A DNA stretch of 64,000 nucleotides. Source: DGNJ01 sp002388905. GTDB taxonomy: Bacteria; Pseudomonadota; Gammaproteobacteria; Pseudomonadales; Porticoccaceae. Location of the stretch: positions 62,001-126,000 of the forward strand of contig DAITSJ010000006.1 of NCBI GenBank assembly GCA_036843405.1, given 5' to 3'. The stretch's first letter is position 1. The number at the start of each line of letters is the position of its first letter. The notes beneath the pieces are model-generated. The model was given only the letters and a program-made list of their open reading frames with translations, was not told the origin of the DNA and did no database searches. The position numbers and the translations under genes were made by a program. Positions 54,405 through 62,522 of the stretch are shown here, piece by piece.

Positions 54405-54431
54405 AGTTACAATATATTTTTATGTGTAACT
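54405..54431. promoter_or_regulatory. Candidate TetR operator, copy 3 (AGTTACA-N13-TGTAACT)
   Basis: A perfect 7-bp-arm palindrome with the same 13-nt spacer as the copies at 51061 and 51114. It lies between the P450 2 stop (54442) and the SDR start (54176), so it can control the SDR-LLM unit. Confidence 0.65.
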
Positions 54432-54441
54432 ATTTAGCGGA

Positions 54442-55653
54442 CTACCAGACAATAGGCAGATGCCTGACGGCCAGGTTCAGACCGCCAAAAAATACCGGCG
54501 GCTTGTCGGGGTCGAGCCGGAAACGGGGAACGCGCTCGAACCAGAGTTGCAGGAAATTGCGCAGTTCCAGTCGCGCCAGGTTTGCGCCCAGGCAACGATG
54601 GGGGCCGCTATTGAAGGTAATATGGTGCTCCTTGCGATCGGGGATGAAAGCGGCGGGGTCACTGAACGCCTCGGGATCGTAATTGGCCGCTGGAATATGC
54701 AGCAGTATCCTTTCGCCTTTTTTGAAATCGACACCCTTGAAGGTGACATCCCGGGTTACCTCACGAATGGTGGAGGCGATACCATGAAGGCGCAACAGTT
54801 CCTCCACGGCCCTGGAAATTCCGGAAGGATCCCCGCGCAGCTCCGCCTGGAGTTCCTGATTGACGGCCAGGTAGCGGATGCTGAACGTCAGGGCGTTGAC
54901 TACGGTCTCGAGGCCGCCGAGAAACAGTAACATTGCGTAGCTCTGTAACTCCTCCAGGGTAAGCTTCCTGCCGTGTACTTCGATGGTCAGCAGCTTGCTG
55001 ATCAGGTCGTCCCGGGGGCTTTCCTGGCGCGCCTTGATGGTTTCAGTCAATATCACGACGATCTGCCCGAATGCCTGGCGGCGGACGCTGCCCTCCGGGG
55101 CGGCGGTGGCGTCTTCCGCCAGTTTGCGGAACTCCGCCAGTCGATCGGTGGGCATGCCGGCCATTTTCATAAAGAGGGTAACGGGCAGGGGCTCGGCGAT
55201 ATCGGTAAGAAAATCACAATGGCCCTGATCCGCCACCTTGAGAATAAGGTCGTCCGCCATGGCCCGGAACATATCGGTAAACTTCGCCACGCCGGCCGGT
55301 GAAAAGTCCCGGTTCAGGGGCATCCGGTAGGCGGTGTGCTCCGGTGGGTCGAGACTGAGCGGAATCAGTTTGACCTTCTCCTCCATGGGAGGAATCATGT
55401 TCGATTCGCTGGAGAAAATGTCCGTGTTCAGGGTAATGTCCTGGACCCATTCCTTGCTGCATGTCACCCAGTAACCACCCAGCCTCGGGCTCCAGAAAAC
55501 GGGGTTGTGATGCTCGGCGAGGTCCTGCATGCGCCAGTGTGGTTCCTCTATCAACCCCGGGTCATCAATATAATCGTAGTCGTAGACCAGGTTCGCCGGC
55601 ACGTGGTCCGGTACCGGGGCCAGGCTGGCGCCTGATTTCGATGGGGCTTTCAT
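54442..55653 (-). CDS. Cytochrome P450 (copy 2, CYP101-like)
   Basis: 403 residues from ATG 55653 with AGAGGAG upstream. The heme loop FNSGPHRCLGANLARLEL has Cys near residue 354. The I-helix is FLGGLETVVNAL near residue 250, with the acid-Thr pair kept, as in CYP101/P450cam. EELLRLHG holds the ExxR. The end LAVRHLPIVW is like CYP101-type enzymes. It hydroxylates a hydrophobic, possibly terpenoid, substrate (inference). No redox partners are adjacent. It lies in the run CMD 2-SDR-P450 on the minus strand. Confidence 0.93.
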   Translation of the reverse strand: MKAPSKSGASLAPVPDHVPANLVYDYDYIDDPGLIEEPHWRMQDLAEHHNPVFWSPRLGGYWVTCSKEWVQDITLNTDIFSSESNMIPPMEEKVKLIPLSLDPPEHTAYRMPLNRDFSPAGVAKFTDMFRAMADDLILKVADQGHCDFLTDIAEPLPVTLFMKMAGMPTDRLAEFRKLAEDATAAPEGSVRRQAFGQIVVILTETIKARQESPRDDLISKLLTIEVHGRKLTLEELQSYAMLLFLGGLETVVNALTFSIRYLAVNQELQAELRGDPSGISRAVEELLRLHGIASTIREVTRDVTFKGVDFKKGERILLHIPAANYDPEAFSDPAAFIPDRKEHHITFNSGPHRCLGANLARLELRNFLQLWFERVPRFRLDPDKPPVFFGGLNLAVRHLPIVW

Positions 55654-55693
55654 GGTCTTACTCCTCTTGACGACCGGTTATCTGGTTGTACTG

Positions 55694-56509
55694 CTACCGG
55701 CGTTTCCCGGGCACGATAATATGAGGCGAGTCGATCTGCCTCTGCAGGAAGCCATCCCAGTCGGAGGCCCGTTCCACCAACAACTCCCGAACCTGGTGGT
55801 CGGTGGGGAGCATGAAAGTATCGTTGCGGATCGCGTCCACGACCATCCGACCCACCTCTTCCGCTTCCAGCAAACTGAATTGGGCGCCGGGACCGCGAAT
55901 ATCCAGTCCCTCGCTGAAGGTCCGTGTGGAACTCATGATATTGGTCTTGACCGGTCCGGGGCACAGGCAGGTGACGCCGATGCCCTGGGGCCTGAGGTAG
56001 AGGGCCAGCCCCTCGGATAACTGGATGAGTGCCGCCTTGGCCGCGGCATAGGGCAGCCGGTCGTAGGCGTAGGTATACAGGCCCGAAAAGGAGGCCGTAT
56101 TGACGATATGGCCGCTGCCCTGCTCCAGGAATATGGGCAAAAAGACGGCATTGCTGCGCACCACGGACATCAGGTTGACATCCAGCACCCGCTGCCACTC
56201 CTCAACGGGCAGGTCCTCCGGACGACCGCTGGTGAGGATGCCGGCGTTGTTCATGACTATATCGATCCGGCCGAACTTCTCCAGCGTCGCCTCCTTTGCC
56301 GCGTCAAAAGCATCCGGTGCGCCTACATCGCAGTGGATAGCGAAGGCCCTGTCGTCGCCGATTGAGGCCGCCACACGGCGCCCCCCTTCTTCATTGATAT
56401 CGGCGATAATTACCCGGCAACCTACACCCGCCAGGGCTTGCGCCGTGGCCTCGCCAATGCCGCTGGCGCCACCGGTAACCAGGGCGACCTTATTTTCGAG
56501 ATTTTTCAT
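55694..56509 (-). CDS. SDR family oxidoreductase
   Basis: 271 residues. VALVTGGASGIGEATAQALAG near residue 8 is the classical TGxxxGIG cofactor loop. MNNAGILTSG lies near residue 87, NTASFSGLYTY near residue 136 and YAAAKAALIQ near residue 153, with the Tyr-x-x-x-Lys. CPGPVKTNIM follows. It is a classical SDR, likely NAD-dependent because ADIN follows the second strand. It lies between CMD 2 and P450 2, 40 nt before P450 2. Confidence 0.92.
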   Translation of the reverse strand: MKNLENKVALVTGGASGIGEATAQALAGVGCRVIIADINEEGGRRVAASIGDDRAFAIHCDVGAPDAFDAAKEATLEKFGRIDIVMNNAGILTSGRPEDLPVEEWQRVLDVNLMSVVRSNAVFLPIFLEQGSGHIVNTASFSGLYTYAYDRLPYAAAKAALIQLSEGLALYLRPQGIGVTCLCPGPVKTNIMSSTRTFSEGLDIRGPGAQFSLLEAEEVGRMVVDAIRNDTFMLPTDHQVRELLVERASDWDGFLQRQIDSPHIIVPGKRR

Positions 56510-56566
56510 AGTTGATACCTGGAATTTTTTCGCACCAAAAACCTGGTGCCACCTGATTGACCCGAC

Positions 56567-56953
56567 TCAGTCGATCAGCCCGTGTTCCCTGAAAACCTTT
56601 TCAGCGACATGGGTCGCCTGGTTGGCCAGCGGAAAGCCCGCGTAGGCGGCCGAGTGATAGAGCACTTCCTCAACCTCCCCCACCGAACAACCGTTACGAA
56701 TCGCCGTGAGCAGATGAATTTTCAACTCATCGGACTGACCCAGGGCGATGAGAATACCCAATGTGACCAGGCTACGGGACTTGCGGTCGAGCCCTTCCCG
56801 TGACCAGAGTTTGCCGAAAACAAAATCCACAGCCATTTCGCCACGATAGGCGCCAAAATTCCTGGATCCAACACTGGCTTCGAGGGAAGATGCCACCTCC
56901 TCGCCGAGCATGGATCGAACAACGTCGAGCCCCTTTTTTCGTTCTTCGGACAT
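56567..56953 (-). CDS. Carboxymuconolactone-decarboxylase-like protein (CMD 2)
   Basis: 128 residues from ATG 56953 with GGAG six nt upstream. GLDRKSRSLVTLGILIALGQSDEL near residue 55 and VGEVEEVLYHSAAYAGFPLANQA near residue 90 match CMD 1 at 44321 and the family. It has one Cys (NGCS) instead of the AhpD CxxC. It is the first gene of the CMD-SDR-P450 run. Its partner in the other run is also near a P450 and an SDR. Confidence 0.9.
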   Translation of the reverse strand: MSEERKKGLDVVRSMLGEEVASSLEASVGSRNFGAYRGEMAVDFVFGKLWSREGLDRKSRSLVTLGILIALGQSDELKIHLLTAIRNGCSVGEVEEVLYHSAAYAGFPLANQATHVAEKVFREHGLID

Positions 56954-57088
56954 AATTAACTCCACATATCAGGAATCTGTTCACACAGGCTTCTTTGATC
57001 TTAATCGAAAACTCATCCGATCCGTCGAACGACTCCCGGGTATTTCGTTCAGACACTGATCTAATGCTCGAGGTTCGCACGCGGACTT

Positions 57089-57129
57089 AAAAAAACGGGC
57101 AGATGCCGCGATCTTTGCGGCATCTGCCC
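57089..57129 (-). terminator. Strong intrinsic terminator after TonB receptor 3
   Basis: GGGCAGATGCCGC-GATCTTT-GCGGCATCTGCCC, perfect 13-bp stem (57097-57129). On the minus strand it is followed by a T run (A-tract 57089-57095). It isolates the receptor from the CMD 2-SDR-P450 run. Confidence 0.9.
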
Positions 57130-57145
57130 AAATCCGGGGGAGCAC

Positions 57146-59401
57146 TTACTGACCGAATTTGTAGTTGACTTCGAGCCCGTACATGCGCGGCGCGCCCACC
57201 TGGCCGGTAAAGATACCGATACTGGGTGTGGTTGAAGCACCGGCCATCCAGTACTCTTCGTCGAACAGGTTCTTGGCCCACAGACCGACGCCAAAGCCGC
57301 TGCCCAGTATACGGTCCATCTGGAAGCGGACATTGGTCAGGGTGTAGGAGTCGGCCACCCACTGGCCGACGAGATACTCATCGCTCCAGTAGACATCGGC
57401 GTTCATTACCAGATCCGTCTCAAGCGCATCGACGGGCATGGCATAACGCGCGGATACCGTGGTCGACCACTCGGGGGTGGGCGAGGTGATTTCGGGCGCG
57501 GACGTTCCCGGGAAAGGAGCGGGAACCTGCTTGTCCACGGTCTGGTTCAGGTAATTAACCAGCCAGGTGAGCTTGAGGTTATCAGTCGGTTGCAGTACCA
57601 GTTCACTTTCGACACCCTCGATGGTGGTGGCCCCGCCATTGAGGTTCAGCGAACTGTAACCGGGCAAAGGCGCCACGGGATTAGCGGCAAGAAAACCAGC
57701 CACATTCACCAGCCCCTGAACATCATCGTAATCGGTCTGATAGACCGAGAGATTGTAACGCCCGACAACATCGCCCACCATCCAGTCGGTTTTTATGCCC
57801 GCTTCGATATCGGTGATGTATTCAGGATCATAGGTCTGGAAGGGCTCAAAAGGCGTACCGGTAAACCCGGGCGTGTTCAGCCCGCCTTCGCGGTAACCGC
57901 GTCGGGACGTGACATACAAGAACACATCATCGTTGAGCTGGTAATCCAGGCCCACGGTCCAGGTGTCCTCGGTATTCTCCAGCTCCGGCTCAGCCACCGG
58001 GCAATTGCCCGGCCCGGTCTGGGCGCGATAATTGACGGTGCTCTCCGAGTAGGCGCAGGCGCTGGATTCGCTCCAGGTTGTTCGATAGCCCAGGTTGAGG
58101 CTCAAACCCTCGACCCAGTCGGAAAGGTCGTAGCCGAACTGGCCGAAAACAGCCTTGTTTTCACGGTCATAGAAGGCAACACTCCAGGGTGTCTGGCCAA
58201 ATACAGGGGGCGCAAATGCAAATTGACTGCCCGACGGTCCCTCTGCTTCGGACTTCAGGTAGAAGGCGCCCACCACCCAATCGAGCCTGCCGGCAAATGC
58301 GCTACCCAGGAACTGCAACTCGTTGGTCAACTGGCTGCTGTCATCTAGGGAGTTGGCGGCAAAAACCGGCAGGGCTGTGCCGTCGGTATCCTGGAGCACG
58401 AAGGACTGGGATTCCCGGTAACCGAAGATATTACGGATTGTGAAAGCATCCAGGTCCCACTCGGTCTTGTTGGATACGCCCCAGAACTTGCGATCGACGA
58501 TGGGCTCCTGGCTGTAAGCAATCTTATATCGTCCGAGCGCTTTCTGGGTGGCAACGACTTGCGCCGGGTCACCCAGGATCCCGACAAGGCCGCCGCCGGG
58601 AGCATTGGTCACCTCGTCCGGCACCGATGCAGTACCCGTCTCATGCCCTTCCATGTAATCGGCAATCAGCAGGTTGGACAATGCCGGGGTGGGCTCCCAG
58701 AGCAGGGAGATGCGGGCGCTTTCATTGTTGACATCGTTCAGGTCGTGCCCGACACCGATATTTTCCACATAGCCGTCCCGGTGTTGTTTCTGGACGGCGA
58801 CGCGCATGGCCAGGGTGTCGCTCAGGGGCACGTTAACAGCTCCCTCATAGAGGGCGGAATCGTAGTTGCCAAACCCGGCCTTGGCATAGCCGTGGACACC
58901 ATCAAAGCTGGGCTGCTGGGGGGTCAGGAGCACCGCGCCGCCCAGAGTGTTGCGGCCAAAGAGGGTACCTTGCGGCCCCTTGAGGACCTGAATCCGCTCC
59001 AGGTCGAAGGTCGGGATCAGCGAGGCATTATAGGGCAAGGGAACGTCGGCCACATAAATCACGACTGCCGATGCGCCATCACCGATGGGTACCCGCTTGA
59101 GACCGCGCATGGACACGTCCGCATTGACCCCACCGCCCGTGGTGACTGTCCTGAGCCCCGGGGTCAGGTTCGTCAGGTCGCTCATATCCTTGACGTTTTT
59201 CTCGATAAGCTGGTCGGCGCCCAGGGCCTGTACGGATACGGGCACCGCCTGGGAGCTTTCTTCCCGGCGCCGGGCAGTGACGACAACTTCCTCGATACTG
59301 GTAAAGGCCGGGCCGGCCGGTACCTGCTCCTGGGCCCAACCCTGGCTGGCCGCGGCCACTGCCAGTGACAGCGCGCAAACCTTTGCGTTAGCAATTTGCA
59401 T
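57146..59401 (-). CDS. TonB-dependent outer-membrane receptor 3
   Basis: 751 residues from ATG 59401, with AAGGA upstream; a TTG at 59479 in frame is unlikely. A signal peptide (MQIANAKVCALSLAVAAASQ) ends near residue 24. EEVVVTARRREESSQA near residue 38 and LKGPQGTLFGRNTLGGAV in the plug match receptors 1 and 2. The barrel ends EVNYKFGQ. It is divergent from TetR 2, whose intergenic region holds the palindromes at 59484 and 59498. Confidence 0.93.
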   Translation of the reverse strand: MQIANAKVCALSLAVAAASQGWAQEQVPAGPAFTSIEEVVVTARRREESSQAVPVSVQALGADQLIEKNVKDMSDLTNLTPGLRTVTTGGGVNADVSMRGLKRVPIGDGASAVVIYVADVPLPYNASLIPTFDLERIQVLKGPQGTLFGRNTLGGAVLLTPQQPSFDGVHGYAKAGFGNYDSALYEGAVNVPLSDTLAMRVAVQKQHRDGYVENIGVGHDLNDVNNESARISLLWEPTPALSNLLIADYMEGHETGTASVPDEVTNAPGGGLVGILGDPAQVVATQKALGRYKIAYSQEPIVDRKFWGVSNKTEWDLDAFTIRNIFGYRESQSFVLQDTDGTALPVFAANSLDDSSQLTNELQFLGSAFAGRLDWVVGAFYLKSEAEGPSGSQFAFAPPVFGQTPWSVAFYDRENKAVFGQFGYDLSDWVEGLSLNLGYRTTWSESSACAYSESTVNYRAQTGPGNCPVAEPELENTEDTWTVGLDYQLNDDVFLYVTSRRGYREGGLNTPGFTGTPFEPFQTYDPEYITDIEAGIKTDWMVGDVVGRYNLSVYQTDYDDVQGLVNVAGFLAANPVAPLPGYSSLNLNGGATTIEGVESELVLQPTDNLKLTWLVNYLNQTVDKQVPAPFPGTSAPEITSPTPEWSTTVSARYAMPVDALETDLVMNADVYWSDEYLVGQWVADSYTLTNVRFQMDRILGSGFGVGLWAKNLFDEEYWMAGASTTPSIGIFTGQVGAPRMYGLEVNYKFGQ

Positions 59402-59483
59402 AAGTCCTTCCCTCTTCCCGATTTTTTGTAAAATGGCAAATACCCTTGCGCGACTCTGGTCGCGAGGCAGGCGGAACAATATT

Positions 59484-59501
59484 ACATATTTTAAATATAT
59501 G
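59484..59501. promoter_or_regulatory. AT-rich palindrome shared with 39894
   Basis: ACATATTTTAAATATATG, near-palindromic (one mismatched pair), 83 nt upstream of TonB receptor 3. Seventeen of its 18 bases are identical to 39894-39911. A candidate site for TetR 2. Confidence 0.6.
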
Positions 59502-59581
59502 AAACATTACAGGGAAAAATGAGTCGTTTTCATCGATTTTATAGCGAATTATAGAACACGATAGTTATATAATGTTTCATA
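59498..59581. repeat. 12-bp inverted repeats 60 nt apart in the TonB 3/TetR 2 region
   Basis: TATGAAACATTA at 59498-59509 and its exact complement TAATGTTTCATA at 59570-59581. They lie between the divergent starts and could be paired half-sites or arms for a looped repressor. The first arm overlaps the 59484 palindrome by 4 nt. Confidence 0.5.
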
Positions 59582-59675
59582 ATGTCGATCACGGAAAAAC
59601 CTGTTCACTCCGCTATGGCACGCCGAAAAATGGCACGCCGAAAACTACAATAACTCCAGGAGCAAAAAGAAAACC

Positions 59676-60305
59676 ATGTCCATGACCAGCGCCAAAGCCA
59701 GCACCATTGATCGCACCGGCCGGGTGGAAGCGACCATCGGTCGAATCGTCGACACCGCTTTCGAGCTTATGCTGAAACACCATATCGAAAAGCTGACCAT
59801 CGCTGAAATCAGCCGGGTCTCCTCAATTTCGAGGCCTACCATCTACCGACACTTCAGCAACCTGGAGGCGATTCACGAGGCTGTATTCCGGCGTGTGCGC
59901 AATGAGTTCGATCGGGGTATGAATGACGCCATCGCCGCCAACCCCAAAGTCGAGGCCAGGATCGAGGTCGTTGCCGACTATATGGCCCTGTTCGCCCAAA
60001 GCCGCTACCCCCAGCAATTGAGCAAGACCAATCCCGATTTCGCCCTGGAATTGGTGACGCGCTTCTTCGATAGCCGCACCGACCTGTACGAGCGCGCCCT
60101 GGCGCCTCTGTTCGATATGGCGGAGACGGTCTCCGGTCGTCCGCTGGATCGCCGGTTTGCCGCGGAGCTGCTCAATCACTACTATATTTCCCTGAATCTG
60201 ACCGCTTTCAACCAGCCTGCCGACGCTATCGGCGGCAAGTTGCGAAAACAGATCAGGACGATTCTTCATGCCTACAAGGACACTGAGTCGGGGGCTAGCG
60301 GCTAG
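59676..60305 (+). CDS. TetR family transcriptional regulator 2
   Basis: 209 residues from ATG 59676 (ATG 59682 also possible). The helix-turn-helix is IAEISRVSSISRPTIYRHFSN near residue 43. The C-terminal domain (LSKTNPDFALELVTRFFDSR, NHYYISLNLTAFNQ) resembles TetR 1 at 51426. It is divergent from TonB receptor 3. It probably binds one of the palindromes in the 274-nt gap. The ligand is unknown. Confidence 0.9.
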   Translation: MSMTSAKASTIDRTGRVEATIGRIVDTAFELMLKHHIEKLTIAEISRVSSISRPTIYRHFSNLEAIHEAVFRRVRNEFDRGMNDAIAANPKVEARIEVVADYMALFAQSRYPQQLSKTNPDFALELVTRFFDSRTDLYERALAPLFDMAETVSGRPLDRRFAAELLNHYYISLNLTAFNQPADAIGGKLRKQIRTILHAYKDTESGASG

Positions 60306-60355
60306 ACCCCCGAGGCGCCTTCAGGGCATTTCGGGAGATTCCGCCCAATCACACC

Positions 60356-60940
60356 ATGAATACCCACCGCGATCTTGAAGACCTCCTGGACCATATCCAA
60401 GTGGCCGCCAATCGAGACCTTCGACAGATGACCGTGGCAACGATCCTGGAGGCTTCGGGAACCCGCTCCTTCTCGCCCCTGCTTATGCTGGTGGGGCTGC
60501 TGGTCGCTTCACCGTTAAGTGGCATCCCGTTTTTCCCCACGCTGAGTGCCGCGATCGTCCTGGCGGTATCGCTGCAAATATTGCTGGGACGGGAGCATTT
60601 CTGGCTTCCCGGTTGGCTGCTGCGCCGCACCTTACCCGGTGCCCGATTGAAATCGGCCATCGAGTGGCTGAAACCCGGGGCCCGCTTCGTCGACCGCCTG
60701 ATAAGACCCAGACTGTCGCTTCTGGTCAGGGGTCCCGGCAAGTACCCTATCGCCCTGACCTGCCTGCTGATTGCGGCGACCATGCCCCTGATGGAACTCA
60801 TCCCTTTTTCCTCATCGGTTGCGGGGCTTACCCTCTGCGCTTTCGGCCTGGCCCTGGCCTCCTACGATGGCATTCTGGCGCTGGCCGCTTACGTAACCAC
60901 AGTGATACTGGCCGGACTTGTTATTGCCGGCTTCTCCTAA
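60356..60940 (+). CDS. ExoD-family membrane protein
   Basis: 194 residues. The N-terminal MTVATILEASGTRSFSPLLMLVG is the conserved start of ExoD, followed by helices near residues 40-75, 130-150 and 155-192. FLPTLSAAIV-like and GKYPIALTCLLIAATMPLMELIPFSSSVAG segments match. ExoD was found in rhizobial exopolysaccharide work; its exact role is unclear. It stands 50 nt after TetR 2. Confidence 0.85.
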   Translation: MNTHRDLEDLLDHIQVAANRDLRQMTVATILEASGTRSFSPLLMLVGLLVASPLSGIPFFPTLSAAIVLAVSLQILLGREHFWLPGWLLRRTLPGARLKSAIEWLKPGARFVDRLIRPRLSLLVRGPGKYPIALTCLLIAATMPLMELIPFSSSVAGLTLCAFGLALASYDGILALAAYVTTVILAGLVIAGFS

Positions 60941-61148
60941 GGCCTGATAAGCGACCCATTCCTCAGCCTTGCCCCGGCTGGTTTCGGAGTCACCGGTGCT
61001 GGCGAATAGATCAAGCCGGATAGAGGTAATACCGAACCATTTTGTAAAGCCAGTTGGTCATCCCGCGCCAATGCGACTACCTTTAGATGACTCGCCCGGT
61101 ACGAATCCAACCGGGCCCGCTGATTTCTAAACCTGAAAGGGGGTGAGT

Positions 61149-61526
61149 ATGCGGTTACGCCAATTGAAACAGTTCTCATTAATCGCCGCGCTGGCAATCT
61201 TAACCATGACAGCCGCGGCCGGCGCCGACCCGGTCGCCGGGATGGCGGATATCCTGACGGGCCTGAACCACTATCCCGATAGTGAGGAAAAGGCCAGCCT
61301 CAATGCCATCGCCACAAACGAGGCCAACAGCGAAGCGATAAGAACCATCGCCGGTGCCATTCACGACATGGAGCACCGTGTTCAACCCGAAGACAAGGAG
61401 AAGCTGCAATCGATCGCCGAAGATGACTCCGTGGACCCGGAAACCCGGGAACTTGCCAGGATCCTGCTTGGTATCAATCACAAACCCGATCCGGAAGCCG
61501 TCTCCAGCCTAAAGGCACTGCAATAG
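61149..61526 (+). CDS. Small exported protein of unknown function
   Basis: 125 residues from ATG 61149, with GGGGG at 61139-61143; GTG 61143 is an in-frame alternative. A signal peptide (LKQFSLIAALAILTMTAAAGA) is seen. The mature part is acidic and helical, with two similar segments: ILTGLNHYPDSEEKASLNAI and ILLGINHKPDPEAVSSLKAL. This suggests an internal repeat of about 35 residues with NHxPD cores. I do not recognise the family. Confidence 0.65.
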   Translation: MRLRQLKQFSLIAALAILTMTAAAGADPVAGMADILTGLNHYPDSEEKASLNAIATNEANSEAIRTIAGAIHDMEHRVQPEDKEKLQSIAEDDSVDPETRELARILLGINHKPDPEAVSSLKALQ

Positions 61527-61558
61527 GCATCCTGGAATAGCTTTTCGGACGTATCGAC

Positions 61559-61581
61559 GGGATCGGGTGTTCCCCGATCCC
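61559..61581 (+). other. Hairpin downstream of the exported protein
   Basis: GGGATCGGG and CCCGATCCC, 9-bp stem with a 5-nt loop, no T run. It may be a mRNA end structure. Confidence 0.3.
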
Positions 61582-61792
61582 GCAGCACCCACCAACCCGC
61601 TACCGTGCCAACACTGTTCCCGCAGTAATCACCACCACGCCACAAACGGCCGGCAGCCACACCAGCCTTTCTTGCCGATGCCTCTTGCCACTCTAGTCCT
61701 TGTTGAAAAGTTAACGACCCGATAAGGCTCTCTTAAGCTACCCCGCCTACGCTGCCGGTTATCGAATCAGGAATGCCGACAGGAGAGCCACC

Positions 61793-62518
61793 ATGTACAG
61801 CGCATCGTCCCCGGCCACAATGGAAGAACACAGGGACCATAACACCCTGGGCGGGCTGCGACGGCTGCTCGCCCCGGGCCCGGACTTCTGTCTCATCGAC
61901 CACGACCATCCCCAACGGGAGCCCCTCCAGGACTTTATCCGACAACAATTCCATCACCATCACGGGGCCCGTATAACGACCTTTCACCCGCTACTACTGA
62001 CCCTGTCCTGCCTCGGCAACTACCGGGCGGCACTGGGTATACGCTGCGCTGCGGCCGACCACCTGTTTCTCGAGCACTACCTGGACGATACAGCGGATAG
62101 TGTCCTGTCCTCGGCGCTCAAAGGCCACCCGGTGGCCAGGAATCAAATCGTCGAGATCGGAAACCTGGTTTCGACCCTGAACGGTGCCACCCAATTATTG
62201 TTCCTGGTGCTGGTGGCAATGCTCCACCGGGCCGGTTACCCGTGGGTGATGTTTACCGCGACCCCCCAGGTCCAGCGAAGCATTGCCCGCCTGGGCTTCG
62301 CGGTCACTCCCCTGTGTCGCGCGGACCCCGAGCGCGTACCCGGCGGTGCGAAGCAATGGGGCCGCTACTACGACAATGCCCCTGAAGTCATTGCCGGCGA
62401 TATCCGGGCAAGCATGGCCATCTGCGATCGGAGCCGGTTGATGCGCGCGGCCTTGCAGTTCTACGACATACAGATCGATGCGCTGGCCCTTCAATTTACA
62501 AAGGCCGGTACACGTTAA
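61793..62518 (+). CDS. Thermostable hemolysin family protein
   Basis: 241 residues with AGGAG at 61781-61785. It matches the Vibrio thermostable hemolysin (delta-VPH) family in order: PLQDFIRQQFHHHHGARITT near residue 44, LFLEHYLDD near residue 90, VEIGNLVSTLNGATQLLF near residue 122, and WVMFTATPQVQRSIARLGF near residue 150, then KQWGRYYDNAPEVIAG. Despite the name, the fold resembles GNAT-type acyltransferases. It is 4 nt from an AMP ligase, which supports an enzyme role in acyl transfer rather than a toxin. That is inference. Confidence 0.88.
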   Translation: MYSASSPATMEEHRDHNTLGGLRRLLAPGPDFCLIDHDHPQREPLQDFIRQQFHHHHGARITTFHPLLLTLSCLGNYRAALGIRCAAADHLFLEHYLDDTADSVLSSALKGHPVARNQIVEIGNLVSTLNGATQLLFLVLVAMLHRAGYPWVMFTATPQVQRSIARLGFAVTPLCRADPERVPGGAKQWGRYYDNAPEVIAGDIRASMAICDRSRLMRAALQFYDIQIDALALQFTKAGTR

Positions 62519-62522
62519 GTTC

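Noticed and set aside
61559..61581. Hairpin as intrinsic terminator
   Set aside because: The stem is good, but no T run follows.
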